From the NCBI GenBank assembly GCA_002327525.1, contig DCWG01000062.1, positions 20,587 through 53,312 of the forward strand: a DNA stretch of 32,726 bases. The letters are read 5' to 3'. This document shows positions 1 through 8,411 of the stretch, in pieces; the first letter of the stretch is position 1; the number at the start of each line of letters is the position of its first letter. The DNA comes from Gammaproteobacteria bacterium UBA2168 (GTDB taxonomy: Bacteria; Pseudomonadota; Gammaproteobacteria; Pseudomonadales; Azotimanducaceae). The position numbers were made by a program, and so were the translations under genes. The notes beneath the pieces are model-generated. The model ran no database searches. It was not told where the DNA came from and saw only the letters and a list, made by a program, of their open reading frames with translations.

Positions 1-2
1 AG

Positions 3-110
3 CTGCGGGGCGATGCGGACGATCGGCAGGTGCCCGGCGCACGCCATGCGCTGCAACACAACCTGGGGCTGGGCGGTGCCTGCGTCGTGACGCTCTACTC
101 CAACGAATAG
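3..110 (+). CDS. Thiolase / SCPx-like acetyl-CoA acyltransferase, C-terminal end only
   Basis: The window opens inside a gene; only the last 35 codons and a TAG stop are visible. The peptide contains [15 protein letters not shown], the characteristic C-terminal end of SCPx-type and lipid-transfer-protein thiolases, in which the GLGG stretch precedes the final beta strand. Such enzymes cleave 3-ketoacyl-CoA with CoA, the last step of a beta-oxidation turn. The catalytic Cys and His motifs lie outside the window, so activity cannot be judged. The next gene starts 12 bases downstream on the same strand and encodes a hydratase subunit, which fits one beta-oxidation operon. The family call is from recall of the C-terminal motif and is fairly safe; the substrate is unknown. 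Confidence 0.8.
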   Translation: MRGDADDRQVPGARHALQHNLGLGGACVVTLYSNE

Positions 111-122
111 GGGCCGAGCACT

Positions 123-560
123 ATGGACACGAGCCTCATCGGGCAGAAATCCACACCGAAGATCATCGTCGCCGAGCAGGGACAGATGCAGTTCTTCGCC
201 AAGGTAACCGGGGCCAGGAATCGCATCTACTGGGACGTGGAAGCGGCCAGAGCAGCAGGTCATCCGGCGCTACCGGCGCCACCCACCTTTCTGTTCAGCC
301 TTGATCTGCTGGCGCCGTCCGGGGATCCGGGTGTACTCGTTCAGATGGGTATCGACATCGGCCGCCTGCTGCATGGAGAGCAACGGTTCAAGTACGGCAA
401 GCCCATCTACGCGGGCGATGAGATCACGCTGCAAAGTGAGATCACCGACATGTACGAGAAAAAAGGCGGGGCGCTGAAATTCGTCATCACCGAGACCACG
501 GCCACCAATCAAAAGGGTGAGGTAGTGGGGTCGATGACAAACAGTCTCATCATACGCTAG
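123..560 (+). CDS. MaoC N-terminal-type (FAS1-like) dehydratase subunit, HadA-like
   Basis: The 145-residue protein has the size and pattern of the MaoC_dehydrat_N (hot-dog) family, like mycobacterial HadA. Visible marks are an early FAKVTGA stretch, PAPPTFLF near residues 52-59 and the FKYGKPIYAGDEI segment near residues 89-101 that corresponds to the lining strand of HadA. It lacks the D-x-N-P-x-H hydratase motif, which is instead in the adjacent gene, so the two probably form a heteromeric (R)-enoyl-CoA hydratase in which this subunit shapes the acyl pocket. The ATG start has only a weak upstream purine stretch. It is followed after 13 bases by the MaoC subunit. Fold and pairing are well supported; substrate chain type is inference. 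Confidence 0.85.
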   Translation: MDTSLIGQKSTPKIIVAEQGQMQFFAKVTGARNRIYWDVEAARAAGHPALPAPPTFLFSLDLLAPSGDPGVLVQMGIDIGRLLHGEQRFKYGKPIYAGDEITLQSEITDMYEKKGGALKFVITETTATNQKGEVVGSMTNSLIIR

Positions 561-573
561 CGGGAAGAGAATC

Positions 574-993
574 ATGGCACAGCTCAACTACGAAGACGTG
601 CAGGTCGGCGACCAACTGCCGGAGCACGTTTGTGGACCCATCTCGCGCGCGACGCTGGCACTGTTTGCAGGCGCATCCGGAGATTACAATCCCATACACA
701 TCGACAGCGATTTTGCCAAGAAGGCAGGCATGCCCGACGTTTTTGCTCACGGCATGCTATCGATGGCGTATCTGGCGCAACTGCTTACCAACTGGGTGGA
801 TCAGAGCCAGCTGCGCGAATACGGAGTGCGCTTCACGTCGATCGCACCGGTACTTGCCACGGTCACCTGCAAGGGCAGGGTGGTGGAGAAGGGTGAGGTG
901 GATGGCGAACCCTGCGTGAAGGTGGAGATAACCGCAGAAGTGGACGACGGCACGAAAACCCTCGTGGGCGACGCCGTGGTCGGTTTCAGCTAG
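574..993 (+). CDS. MaoC family (R)-enoyl-CoA hydratase, HadB-like catalytic subunit
   Basis: This 139-residue hot-dog protein carries the hydratase 2 motif: SGDYNPIH at residues 35-42, giving the catalytic Asp37 and His42 pair, followed by the AHGML segment at 58-62. Overall it resembles HadB and PhaJ-type hydratases, starting with the usual VGDQLPE stretch. It would add water to trans-2-enoyl-CoA giving the (3R)-hydroxyacyl-CoA. The upstream gene encodes the partner-type subunit without these residues and the downstream gene is an SDR expected to oxidise a (3R)-hydroxyacyl-CoA, so stereochemistry matches along the operon. The start is preceded by GGGAAGAGA, a reasonable Shine-Dalgarno site. 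The family call is secure; the physiological substrate is not shown. Confidence 0.9.
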   Translation: MAQLNYEDVQVGDQLPEHVCGPISRATLALFAGASGDYNPIHIDSDFAKKAGMPDVFAHGMLSMAYLAQLLTNWVDQSQLREYGVRFTSIAPVLATVTCKGRVVEKGEVDGEPCVKVEITAEVDDGTKTLVGDAVVGFS

Positions 994-1018
994 CCGATTA
1001 GGAGACAAGGAGAAGGTA

Positions 1019-1927
1019 ATGTCTGATATACGATTCGATGACCGTGTCGTGGTCGTCACTGGAGCAGGTAACGGCCTTGGGCGTGCCTATGCGCTCGAGT
1101 TTGGATCACGCGGTGCGAAGGTGGTCGTCAACGACCTCGGAGGATCCAGTTTTGGCGAGGGATCCGATCAGCGCATTGCCGATGTCGTGGTGGATGAAAT
1201 CAAGGCTGGCGGTGGTGAAGCGGCGGCCAACTACGATTCGGTCACCGATGGGGAGAAGATCGTTCAGACGGCACTGGATGCTTTCGGGCGGGTGGACGTC
1301 GTCATCAACAACGCCGGTATCCTGCGCGACAAGACCTTCCACAAGATGAGCGAAGAGGACTGGAACCTCATCTATGACGTGCACGTGCGCGGCACGTTCA
1401 AAGTCACGCACGCCGCCTGGCCGCTCATGCGCGAGCAGAACTATGGCCGCATCCTGTTCACGACTTCGGCGGCCGGTGTGTACGGTAATTTCGGCCAGAC
1501 CAACTATTCCATGGCGAAACTGGGTCAGCTCGGCATGGCGCAGACACTTGCGCTGGAAGGGCGCAGCAAGAACATCTGCGTCAACACGATCGCGCCCATC
1601 GCGGGTTCGCGCCTGACCGAGACGGTGATGCCGAAAGAACTCGTGGATGCGCTGCGCCCCGAATTCGTGGTGCCGCTCGTCGTGAAACTGTGTGACGAGA
1701 ACAGTACCGAAACTTGTGGTCTCTACGAGGTGGGAGCCGGCTTCATCGCGAAACTGCGATGGGAACGCACACAGGGTAAGACCTTCAGCATTGCCGAAGG
1801 ATTTACGGCGGAAGACGTACTCGATGCGTGGGATGAAATCATCGACTTCACCGACGCAACACATCCGTCCAACATCACCGAGGCTAACACGGCCATCATG
1901 ACGAATCTCAAATCGGCGGCGTCCTGA
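1019..1927 (+). CDS. Short-chain dehydrogenase, MFE-2-like (3R)-hydroxyacyl-CoA dehydrogenase
   Basis: The 302-residue protein is a classical-type SDR resembling the dehydrogenase part of peroxisomal multifunctional enzyme 2 (17-beta-HSD type 4). The Rossmann motif TGAGNGLG is at residues 14-21, NNAG at 97-100, and the catalytic triad is Ser150, Tyr163 and Lys167 in the YSMAK motif. The insertion after strand two ([11 protein letters not shown]) is typical of the MFE-2 subgroup. It is about 50 residues longer than a minimal SDR because of a C-terminal extension, also as in MFE-2. The expected reaction is NAD-dependent oxidation of (3R)-hydroxyacyl-CoA to 3-ketoacyl-CoA, linking the MaoC hydratase upstream with the thiolase at the window edge. 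A strong AGGAGACAAGGAGAAGG leader precedes the ATG. Subgroup is by recall; substrate unknown. Confidence 0.88.
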   Translation: MSDIRFDDRVVVVTGAGNGLGRAYALEFGSRGAKVVVNDLGGSSFGEGSDQRIADVVVDEIKAGGGEAAANYDSVTDGEKIVQTALDAFGRVDVVINNAGILRDKTFHKMSEEDWNLIYDVHVRGTFKVTHAAWPLMREQNYGRILFTTSAAGVYGNFGQTNYSMAKLGQLGMAQTLALEGRSKNICVNTIAPIAGSRLTETVMPKELVDALRPEFVVPLVVKLCDENSTETCGLYEVGAGFIAKLRWERTQGKTFSIAEGFTAEDVLDAWDEIIDFTDATHPSNITEANTAIMTNLKSAAS

Positions 1928-2022
1928 TCCGAAAAAAACGCGTGACTGATCGGGGATGAGGGCGGTCTTCCAGCGATTCCGGCCTTCATGTCCTGTTCAG
2001 CTTGGTTGGCGAAAATCACGTC

Positions 2023-2328
2023 ATGCGCGTGGTTCTTTTCATCCTCTCCCTGTTCGCCCTGCCGGTAACTGCCGAGATACGCTGCGACACCGAACTGGTG
2101 ACTCGAGGTGCTACACACCATGAGGTTCGTGAGCGCTGCGGCGTGCCGCTGTCAGAGTTCAGCTTCATCGACTACCGCTACCCCGGATACGCGGTGTACG
2201 TGGACGAATGGCTCTACGATATGGGCAGGAACCGTTTTCGCCGGCTGCTGCAATTCGAAAACGGACGGCTCGTGCGGGTGGATGTGAGGGACAAGCCGGG
2301 GCGGATCAGGCGGTCTCGCGGTGAATGA
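2023..2328 (+). CDS. DUF2845 domain small secreted protein
   Basis: A 101-residue protein that begins with a short hydrophobic signal peptide (MRVVLFILSLFALPVTA) followed by a mature domain with two cysteines, in EIRCDTELVTRG and VRERCGVPL, the pattern of DUF2845. Such proteins are small periplasmic proteins of gammaproteobacteria with no known biochemical role. An upstream in-frame TTG at 2002 would add seven residues before the hydrophobic stretch, so the ATG at 2023 is preferred because the signal peptide then starts immediately. The last 23 bases overlap the 3' end of the oppositely directed LLM oxidoreductase. It may be transcribed alone or by readthrough from the beta-oxidation operon 95 bases upstream. 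Confidence 0.75.
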   Translation: MRVVLFILSLFALPVTAEIRCDTELVTRGATHHEVRERCGVPLSEFSFIDYRYPGYAVYVDEWLYDMGRNRFRRLLQFENGRLVRVDVRDKPGRIRRSRGE

Positions 2329-3220
2329 CCCGGTGTATGTCCGCCAGTCGGTCGATGATCGCATCCACTGAGCGTGCATCCGCCTGGAAGATGGCGGTCG
2401 CGTTCACCGCGCCCCACTCGAAACCCATTTCCCGAACCGCCGCGGCTCTGGCGGCGACCATATCCATGTCGCTGTAGAACGCCTTGCCGGAGGTATCCTG
2501 AGGCGGCACGACGAGCATCTGCTGCAGGCCGATGCATGTCGGGTCGCGCCCCGCGTTTTCCGCCGCACGATGGATATGCTGCACCTGGGCTGCCGCCTGC
2601 GTGGGATCCACGATGGCCGGTGCCATCCAGCCTTCGCCCAGCTCTCCAACCCGGCGCAAGGCGCGGCGGCTGGTTCCGCCGATCCAGATGGGTAACTCGC
2701 CGCCCTGCGGGGGTTTAGGTTCCATGGCCATGGCAGTGGATGTGTAGTACTCACCGGCAAAGTCGATACGTGAGTCGCTCCAGTAGGCGCGCATCAGATG
2801 GATGGCCTCGTCCATGCGCCGGCCGCGGTCGCTGAAATCCTCCTCCAGCGCATCGAATTCGGACGCTTGCCAGCCCACCCCGATACCGAGCCGCACGCGT
2901 CCGCTGGACAACGTATCCAGCGTGCTGATCTGCTTGGCCACGAGCACGGGTTGCCGCTGAGGCAGAACCAGTACCTCGGTGCCGAGCCCGATGCGGCTCG
3001 TTACCGCAGCTGCGTATGACAGCGTCATCAGCGCTTCCAGGATTGGCATCTCTGCTGGATACATGGGGGCGGGGCGATCGTCCGTGGGGTATCCCATCAG
3101 CACGTGGTCGAACACGTCGAGCTGGTCGTAGCCGATCTCCTCGATGGCCCGGGCCAGACGGATCACCGCCTCGGGACCTTCCCGATAGGCGACACTCGGA
3201 AATTCGACGCTTAGCTTCAT
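2306..3220 (-). CDS. LLM class (luciferase-like) flavin-dependent oxidoreductase
   Basis: The 304-residue protein belongs to the bacterial luciferase-like monooxygenase family (TIM-barrel, FMN or F420 dependent). Support comes from the N-terminal DVFDHV segment, TSRIGLGTEVLVLPQRQPVLVAKQ, then the GRVRLGIGVGWQASEF stretch that is almost diagnostic for the family, and PIWIGG in the second half. The ATG at 3220 is chosen over one at 3247 because AAGGAG lies just upstream and homologous proteins begin with the first beta strand MKLSVEF. Substrate cannot be predicted; many relatives act on steroids, terpenes or act as F420-dependent reductases. It is divergent from the Nudix gene, with about 76 bases between starts, and converges with the DUF2845 gene with a 23-base overlap. 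Confidence 0.9.
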   Translation of the reverse strand: MKLSVEFPSVAYREGPEAVIRLARAIEEIGYDQLDVFDHVLMGYPTDDRPAPMYPAEMPILEALMTLSYAAAVTSRIGLGTEVLVLPQRQPVLVAKQISTLDTLSSGRVRLGIGVGWQASEFDALEEDFSDRGRRMDEAIHLMRAYWSDSRIDFAGEYYTSTAMAMEPKPPQGGELPIWIGGTSRRALRRVGELGEGWMAPAIVDPTQAAAQVQHIHRAAENAGRDPTCIGLQQMLVVPPQDTSGKAFYSDMDMVAARAAAVREMGFEWGAVNATAIFQADARSVDAIIDRLADIHRVIHRETA

Positions 3221-3224
3221 GGTT

Positions 3225-3233
3225 GATCTCCTT
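3225..3233 (-). promoter_or_regulatory. Shine-Dalgarno site deciding the LLM gene start
   Basis: On the minus strand the sequence AAGGAGATC ends four bases before the ATG at 3220. It is a near-perfect anti-16S match and supports this start over the ATG 27 bases further upstream. Confidence 0.7.
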
Positions 3234-3296
3234 GTTCCCATGATCATAGCGCCAGTGCTCGAATGCGGGTAGGGTTACGCGTTTTGCGCACCCGTC

Positions 3297-4064
3297 ATGA
3301 GCCAACCCGTTCAACCCATCCGCCCGGCCGCGACCGTGATCCTCGTGAGAGAGGCGGAAGACAATTATGAGATCTTCATGCTGAAGCGCACGAGTCGCGC
3401 GTCGTTTGCGGGCGGCATGTTCGTCTTCCCCGGCGGCCGTGTAGACAGCGACGATCATCTGCACAAATACGATGAGCACCGTACGGGACCCAGCGAGGTA
3501 CAGCAGCCGCAGGCCGCGGCGCTCGGGGCCGAGTGGCGAGGTTACTGGATCGCCGGGATCAGAGAGAGTTTCGAAGAAGCGGGCCTGATGTTGGCGTACA
3601 CGCAGGGAGGTGAGTTGCTGTCCTATTCCGATGATGAGGTACACGCGCGCATGGACGCATACCGGCATCCGCTGCACGGCGGTGAGCTGTCGCTGCTGGA
3701 GATCTGTGAGCGTGAGAACCTGAAGCTGGCGGTGGATCGGATTCATTTCTACAACCGCTTCGTCACTCCGTTCGGCCGGCCCCGGCGTTTCGATACGCGC
3801 TTCTTCATCGCCGAGGCGCCTGCCTCTCAGACCGGAGCGCATGATGAGAAGGAGACGGTCGACAGTATCTGGATCTCACCGGCTGAGGCGCTGGCGCGTA
3901 ATGCGGCCAGGGAATTCGATCTGATGCGCGTTACGCAAGTGCAGCTGACCGAGCTCGCCCGCTACGCCAATGCGCGAGAGGTGCTTTGGTTCGCGGCGAG
4001 CAATACGCACTTCCCCATTCACAGACCCACCATGCCGGTGGATCTGCCGAATTCCAAGGGCTGA
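3297..4064 (+). CDS. Nudix hydrolase, NUDT19-like
   Basis: A 255-residue Nudix protein. The Nudix box is split by a long insertion: PGGRVD at residues 45-50, then about 35 residues later RESFEEAG at 89-96 with the metal-binding Glu93 and Glu94. This insertion is typical for the NUDT19/NUDT7-related group, of which animal members hydrolyse CoA and acyl-CoA to phosphopantetheine derivatives. Given the many acyl-CoA genes around, a CoA-thioester or CoA-recycling role is a reasonable inference, not shown. The start ATG lies 76 bases from the divergent LLM gene. It converges on the DUF418 gene, whose stop is 21 bases away. Confidence 0.88.
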   Translation: MSQPVQPIRPAATVILVREAEDNYEIFMLKRTSRASFAGGMFVFPGGRVDSDDHLHKYDEHRTGPSEVQQPQAAALGAEWRGYWIAGIRESFEEAGLMLAYTQGGELLSYSDDEVHARMDAYRHPLHGGELSLLEICERENLKLAVDRIHFYNRFVTPFGRPRRFDTRFFIAEAPASQTGAHDEKETVDSIWISPAEALARNAAREFDLMRVTQVQLTELARYANAREVLWFAASNTHFPIHRPTMPVDLPNSKG

Positions 4065-4085
4065 TCGTCCCTGATGGTGTGCTGA

Positions 4086-5354
4086 TCAGTCGCGGCGCAT
4101 GGCCGGCCTGTTCCCATAGGTCAAAGCGCGCCACAGCCATTCGGCCGGTCCGAAACGGTATCGTTCGAGCCACCAGGGACTCAGTATCAGCTGCAGCAAC
4201 CAGATGGCGAATACGATCAGGTAAAGCGCCCAGCGCTCCATTTCTCCCACCAGCGCCAATCCCGCACCCGTGAACAGGAACAGCGCAATGGCCGAGTGCA
4301 TGAGGTAGTTCGTCAGTGCCATGCGTCCGACGGTCGAAAGCCGTGCCCGAAGGCCGGGTAACAGCATGAGCTTGCACGCAATCATCACGAGACCCAGATA
4401 GCCGAACGCCATGCCGAGACGGCCGAGGTGGTAGGTGATCTGAAAGTAGGGGAACGATACCAGCATGTCGAAGTCCGACGCGAAGGCCTTGTGCGCCTCG
4501 AAGACGTTGAGGCCGAGTCCCACGGCGAATCCGGCGAGTGTCAATCTGGTGTACTGGCGCACGGAGAGTTCGGCGTTCAGGATACCGTATTTGTATAGGG
4601 CCATGCCGATCAGCATCATTGCCAGGGCATCCCAGAACAAGATGACGGGTATGGTGTAGGAGAAGTACTCGGTCATGTACTCGGCCGTCCATGCGACCGC
4701 TGTGACGAAGCTCGTCCTTCTCGCGACAAGTTCTTCGTCCGCACCGGTGTAGTTCGCTTCGAACTCATACCAGACGTCTGCGGCCTGCTCGGTTTCCGGC
4801 GATACCCTCTCACCGGCTGCGATCGCTTCGGCGGCTTCGCGTGCGAGCCCGAGCCCGAAGCCCTGGGCAACGTTCAGTAACGAAATCAGTACGACGAGTA
4901 CGATCCCAGCGCTCAGCAACCTTTTTGCCGAGCCGTTTCGGCACAGATACAGACACGCACCCGCAAGGGCGTAGACAGTGAGTATGTCGCCCACCCACAA
5001 CAGGACGTAGGCGTTAAACAGACCAAAAACGAACAGCCAGAACTGGCGTTTGTAGTGAAGTATGCCTCGCCCCTCGCGCGCGCCCGTTGCAAACAGCACG
5101 ACACCAGCGCCGAACAGTATCGAGAACAGACACCGCATCGCCCCTTCGAAAAGGATGTCTACGAACGCCCATACGCCCAGGTTCAGGGTTGGATTACCCC
5201 CGGAGCCGATCGTTGGGTCGAAGTATCCGCTGCTTTGCAGTCCGAAACCGAGGATGTTCAGTAACAGAATGCCGAGCAGAGCGAGCCCGCGCAGTACATC
5301 CAGCGACTGGATACGAGCTGTCTCGGTGACGGGGCCGGTAGCGAGTTCGCTCAT
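4086..5354 (-). CDS. DUF418 / YeiB-type multi-pass membrane protein
   Basis: A 422-residue membrane protein with about ten hydrophobic helices. It opens with RIQSLDVLRGLALLGILLLNI, the hallmark N-terminus shared by YeiB/DUF418 proteins and the acyltransferase-3/HGSNAT-like superfamily, with a conserved Asp and Arg before the first helix. The C-terminal DUF418 domain ends with LILSPWWLERYRFGPAEWLWRALTYG, also characteristic. A soluble, acidic segment lies near residues 180-215. The family is thought to transfer acyl groups at or across the membrane but the bacterial members are uncharacterised. No clear Shine-Dalgarno site precedes the ATG. It is the only gene on this strand between 3221 and 10302, so it is probably monocistronic. 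Confidence 0.88.
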   Translation of the reverse strand: MSELATGPVTETARIQSLDVLRGLALLGILLLNILGFGLQSSGYFDPTIGSGGNPTLNLGVWAFVDILFEGAMRCLFSILFGAGVVLFATGAREGRGILHYKRQFWLFVFGLFNAYVLLWVGDILTVYALAGACLYLCRNGSAKRLLSAGIVLVVLISLLNVAQGFGLGLAREAAEAIAAGERVSPETEQAADVWYEFEANYTGADEELVARRTSFVTAVAWTAEYMTEYFSYTIPVILFWDALAMMLIGMALYKYGILNAELSVRQYTRLTLAGFAVGLGLNVFEAHKAFASDFDMLVSFPYFQITYHLGRLGMAFGYLGLVMIACKLMLLPGLRARLSTVGRMALTNYLMHSAIALFLFTGAGLALVGEMERWALYLIVFAIWLLQLILSPWWLERYRFGPAEWLWRALTYGNRPAMRRD

Positions 5355-5441
5355 TTAGACACGATAGGAGGTGCAGGCTGGCATTTCAATTAGTGTGTTC
5401 ATGCGCGCATAATCCGGCGTCTTTTGGACAGTGGAACAGCC

Positions 5442-6665
5442 GTGGAGATGCGGCCCTACAAAGAGAGCCGTGACCTTGAGGCCGTGCAGCGCATCTGGCA
5501 CGAGATCGGCTGGATCGACAACAAGGCCGGTGAGGAAGGACTTGCCGATCTGCTGCGCGTGGGTCGCGCGATGGTTGCCGCCATTGATGGCGTCGCGGAA
5601 TGCCTGGTTCACGCCACTGCGGGTGCGATTCGTTACCAGGACACGGACCTCGATCTGTGTGCCGTGACCGCCGTCACCACCAGCCGAATTGCACGCAAGC
5701 AGAGGTTTGCGCAACAGTTGACCGCCCTGCAGCTGGCGGACGGCGCGAATGCGGGTGCGAAAGTGGCGGCACTCGGAATGTTCGAACAGGGATTCTATGA
5801 CCGTGTCGGGTTTGGGACGGGTGCCTACGATAATTTCCTGCGCATCGACCCGGCATCACTTCTGATCGATGCTTCCTTCCGAGTGCCGCAGCGACTCACG
5901 AAGGACGACTGGAGCGCCGTGCATGCCTGCATGCACCGCCGCCCTCGCAGCCACGGTGGTGTCATTCTGCACCCACCGGAGATCATCAAGGCGGAGCTGC
6001 AGTTCAGCGAGCAGGGATTTGGTCTCGGTTACCGTGAAGGAGGCCAGATCACTCATTTCATCTGGATCCATGCCAAAGACGTGGAACACGGACCCTACCG
6101 GGTGACGGGAATCGCATATCAGACTCACGCCCAACTGACGGAGCTGCTGGCGCTGATCAAGTCTCTGGGGGATCAGGTGTCTGTGGTACAGCTCTGGGAA
6201 CCGCCGGACGTGCAGCTGCAGACGCTGTTGAGGCAGCCGTTTCGCAACCGCCGCAACAGCGCAAAGTCCGACTATGCCAACGAGCATTTCGCCGAGGCCT
6301 GGTGGCAGCTGCGCATCCTCGACGTCGCGGCATGTGTGTCGGCGAGATCCTGGATCGGTTCTCCGCTCGAATTCAACCTGCGGCTCACGGATCCGGCAGA
6401 AGCGTTGCTGACCGGTAGCAACTGGCGTGGCGTGGCAGGCGACTATCATGTGCGCATCGGCGATAAGTCGGAGGCCGCAAGCGGGCACCGCTGCGGATTG
6501 CCCCTGATCGAAGGCGGCGTGAATGCGTTCTCACGCCTATGGTTCAACGTGCTCAGCGCCACGGGACTGGCTGCGTCGGGAGAGCTCTCCATGGACGAGA
6601 CGCTCGTGAAGCAGCTGGACGAGGCATTGCGCCTGCCGAAGCCGATCTTTGGCTGGGAGTTTTGA
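5442..6665 (+). CDS. Eis-like GNAT family N-acetyltransferase
   Basis: Translation from GTG 5442 gives 407 residues; ATG 5448 and TTG 5424 are alternatives with no strong ribosome site to decide. The N-terminal half is a GNAT domain: RPYKESRDLEAVQRIW at the start, the acetyl-CoA-binding helix region with RIARKQRFAQQL, and a FYDRVGFG stretch typical of GNAT strand and helix five. The total length, with a second half (FRLDPA-like linker then a C-terminal domain), matches the Eis (enhanced intracellular survival) architecture of GNAT, GNAT-like and SCP2-like domains. Substrate is unknown; Eis enzymes acetylate amines including lysine and aminoglycosides. Its TGA overlaps the start of the next gene by four bases, so the two are likely co-translated. 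Confidence 0.72.
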   Translation: MEMRPYKESRDLEAVQRIWHEIGWIDNKAGEEGLADLLRVGRAMVAAIDGVAECLVHATAGAIRYQDTDLDLCAVTAVTTSRIARKQRFAQQLTALQLADGANAGAKVAALGMFEQGFYDRVGFGTGAYDNFLRIDPASLLIDASFRVPQRLTKDDWSAVHACMHRRPRSHGGVILHPPEIIKAELQFSEQGFGLGYREGGQITHFIWIHAKDVEHGPYRVTGIAYQTHAQLTELLALIKSLGDQVSVVQLWEPPDVQLQTLLRQPFRNRRNSAKSDYANEHFAEAWWQLRILDVAACVSARSWIGSPLEFNLRLTDPAEALLTGSNWRGVAGDYHVRIGDKSEAASGHRCGLPLIEGGVNAFSRLWFNVLSATGLAASGELSMDETLVKQLDEALRLPKPIFGWEF

Positions 6666-7363
6666 ACGAACGTTTTCTCATCGATGATATTCCGGTGGAA
6701 CTGCGCCGGAACAAGCGCAGACGCACGCGCATCGCCATGGACATCGACCCGGCCGGACACGTGGTGCTCGATGTTCCGCAGCGCACCGCGCTTTGCGATG
6801 TGCAAGCGCTGGTTCGCGAGCACGGCCGGTGGCTGCGTTATCGGCTGAACAGGGTACGCGAGGAAACCGCGCACCTCGGGCGCATGGGCTACGAGTCCGG
6901 GGAAGTGGTGCTCTATCTGGGCGAACCGCTGACACTGGAGCACCACGCGGGCGATGACGTTCGGTTGAAAGGGTTGGTATTGCGAGTACCCTCGGGCGAT
7001 AGCGCGTGCACGCGGAAGCACGTGCGTACCTGGTACCGTCAGCAGGCGGGAAGCGTATTCGAGGCGGTGCTCGCCAGTTATCGGCATCTGCCCTGGCTCG
7101 AAGGTCGCCTGCCCCCATGGCGTCACCGTTTCATGAAAAGCCAGTGGGGAAGTTGCAGTTCGAAGGGTGCCATTTCGCTGAATACGCACCTGGTGCGCAC
7201 GCCTCGGCGGCTCATCGAGTACGTCACACTGCACGAACTCTGCCACCTGCGCCACCACAATCACTCACGCCGTTTCCACGCGCTGATGTCTACGCACATG
7301 CCGGACTGTGCCGTGCGCAGTAAGGAACTCGGTCGCTGCATGAGCCTGTTGCTCGATGAGTAG
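6662..7363 (+). CDS. YgjP-like (DUF45) zinc metallopeptidase
   Basis: Translation from TTG 6662 gives 233 residues and is chosen because this TTG overlaps the upstream TGA and the protein then starts at the conserved beta strand region, while the 41 preceding codons look like non-coding frame. The zinc motif HELCH is at residues 191-195, with a downstream His in HNHSRRFHALM, and the preceding SQWGSCSSKG segment is diagnostic of the YgjP/WLM-related peptidase family. The N-terminal part with ELRRNKRRRTRIAMDI matches the basic strand pair of YgjP. The biological substrate is unknown. Its stop overlaps the RsgA start by eight bases (ATGAGTAG). Family call is confident. Confidence 0.85.
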   Translation: MNERFLIDDIPVELRRNKRRRTRIAMDIDPAGHVVLDVPQRTALCDVQALVREHGRWLRYRLNRVREETAHLGRMGYESGEVVLYLGEPLTLEHHAGDDVRLKGLVLRVPSGDSACTRKHVRTWYRQQAGSVFEAVLASYRHLPWLEGRLPPWRHRFMKSQWGSCSSKGAISLNTHLVRTPRRLIEYVTLHELCHLRHHNHSRRFHALMSTHMPDCAVRSKELGRCMSLLLDE

Positions 7364-8405
7364 ATTGCTCGAAAGCCTCGGCTGGAAACCGTTCTTCGGC
7401 CAGCAACTCAGTCTGGAGGATCTCGAGATTCTTCATCCCGCGCGCGTGATGGAGATTCAACGCACCGGTCTGGTGGTGTGCAGTGCAAATGGTGAACACC
7501 AGGTGAATCTGGGCGGACGCTGGTTTCAGGAGGACGCAGAAGCCCGTCCGACGGTGGGCGACTGGGTGTTGCTGGGTGAACTTCGCGACACCATCGAGAG
7601 GGTGCTTGAGCGCAGCAGTCTGATCAAACGGCTAAGCGCGGGGACCACCAGCGACGTACAGTTGATTGCGGCCAACGTGGATACGCTGTTCATCGTCAGT
7701 TCCTGTAACGAGGACTTCAACCTGTCGCGCATCGAGCGCTACCTGGCGCTGGCGCTTGATGCCGGTGTCCGGCCGGTGATCGTGTTGACCAAGGTCGACC
7801 TGGTGGACGACCACCAGGGCCTGATTGAGCAGGTACACACCCTGCGCTCTGACCTCGTGGTGGAAGGTGTGGTGGCCACCCGCGCTGACACGCTCGGCAA
7901 TCTGTTGCCATGGTGTGCGTCCGGACAGACAGTGGCGTTGCTTGGATCCTCTGGTGTCGGAAAGTCGACGCTGGTGAATTCGCTCTCGGGCGAGGAGGTA
8001 CAGACGACCGCGGGCGTCCGGGAAGATGACGGCAGGGGGCGGCATACGACGACGCACCGGTCGCTGCATCCTCTCGCGCGGGGAGGGCTGTTGCTGGATA
8101 GCCCGGGGATGAGGGAACTCGGTATCGTGGATGCGCAGGCGGGGGTGGGGCAGTTGTTCGAAGACATCGACGATCTGTCACGTCGGTGCCGCTTCAGCGA
8201 CTGTGCGCATGCCCAGGAACCGGGCTGTGCAGTAAGAGCCGCCATCGAATCCAGCGAGCTCGACGAACGGCGGTTCGAGAGCTATCAGAAGCTGCTGCGC
8301 GAGGAGATGTACAACACAGAGACGATAGCCGAACGTCATACGCGTTCGCGTCAGTTCGGCAAAATGGTGCGCCAGCATCTGGCGCATAGCCACAAAAAGC
8401 GATAG
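7356..8405 (+). CDS. rsgA: Ribosome small subunit-dependent GTPase A
   Basis: A 349-residue circularly permuted GTPase of the RsgA (YjeQ) family. An OB-fold region comes first, ending about RPTVGDWVLL (64-73). The G motifs follow in permuted order: TKVD (G4) at 145-148, the P-loop GSSGVGKST at 197-205 and DSPG (G3) at 248-251. The C-terminal zinc knuckle is formed by Cys278, Cys283, His285 and Cys291. The enzyme assists late 30S subunit maturation. It is unusual here in being fused by overlap into a cluster with an acetyltransferase and a metallopeptidase. All motifs are intact and the length is normal, so function is very likely. Confidence 0.97.
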   Translation: MSRLLESLGWKPFFGQQLSLEDLEILHPARVMEIQRTGLVVCSANGEHQVNLGGRWFQEDAEARPTVGDWVLLGELRDTIERVLERSSLIKRLSAGTTSDVQLIAANVDTLFIVSSCNEDFNLSRIERYLALALDAGVRPVIVLTKVDLVDDHQGLIEQVHTLRSDLVVEGVVATRADTLGNLLPWCASGQTVALLGSSGVGKSTLVNSLSGEEVQTTAGVREDDGRGRHTTTHRSLHPLARGGLLLDSPGMRELGIVDAQAGVGQLFEDIDDLSRRCRFSDCAHAQEPGCAVRAAIESSELDERRFESYQKLLREEMYNTETIAERHTRSRQFGKMVRQHLAHSHKKR

Positions 8406-8411
8406 ACCACC

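Noticed and set aside
2751..3842. A 363-codon minus-strand open frame across the LLM and Nudix genes
   Set aside because: It overlaps two recognisable genes, is rich in Arg/Gly/Pro and shows no family motif; it is a GC-codon shadow.
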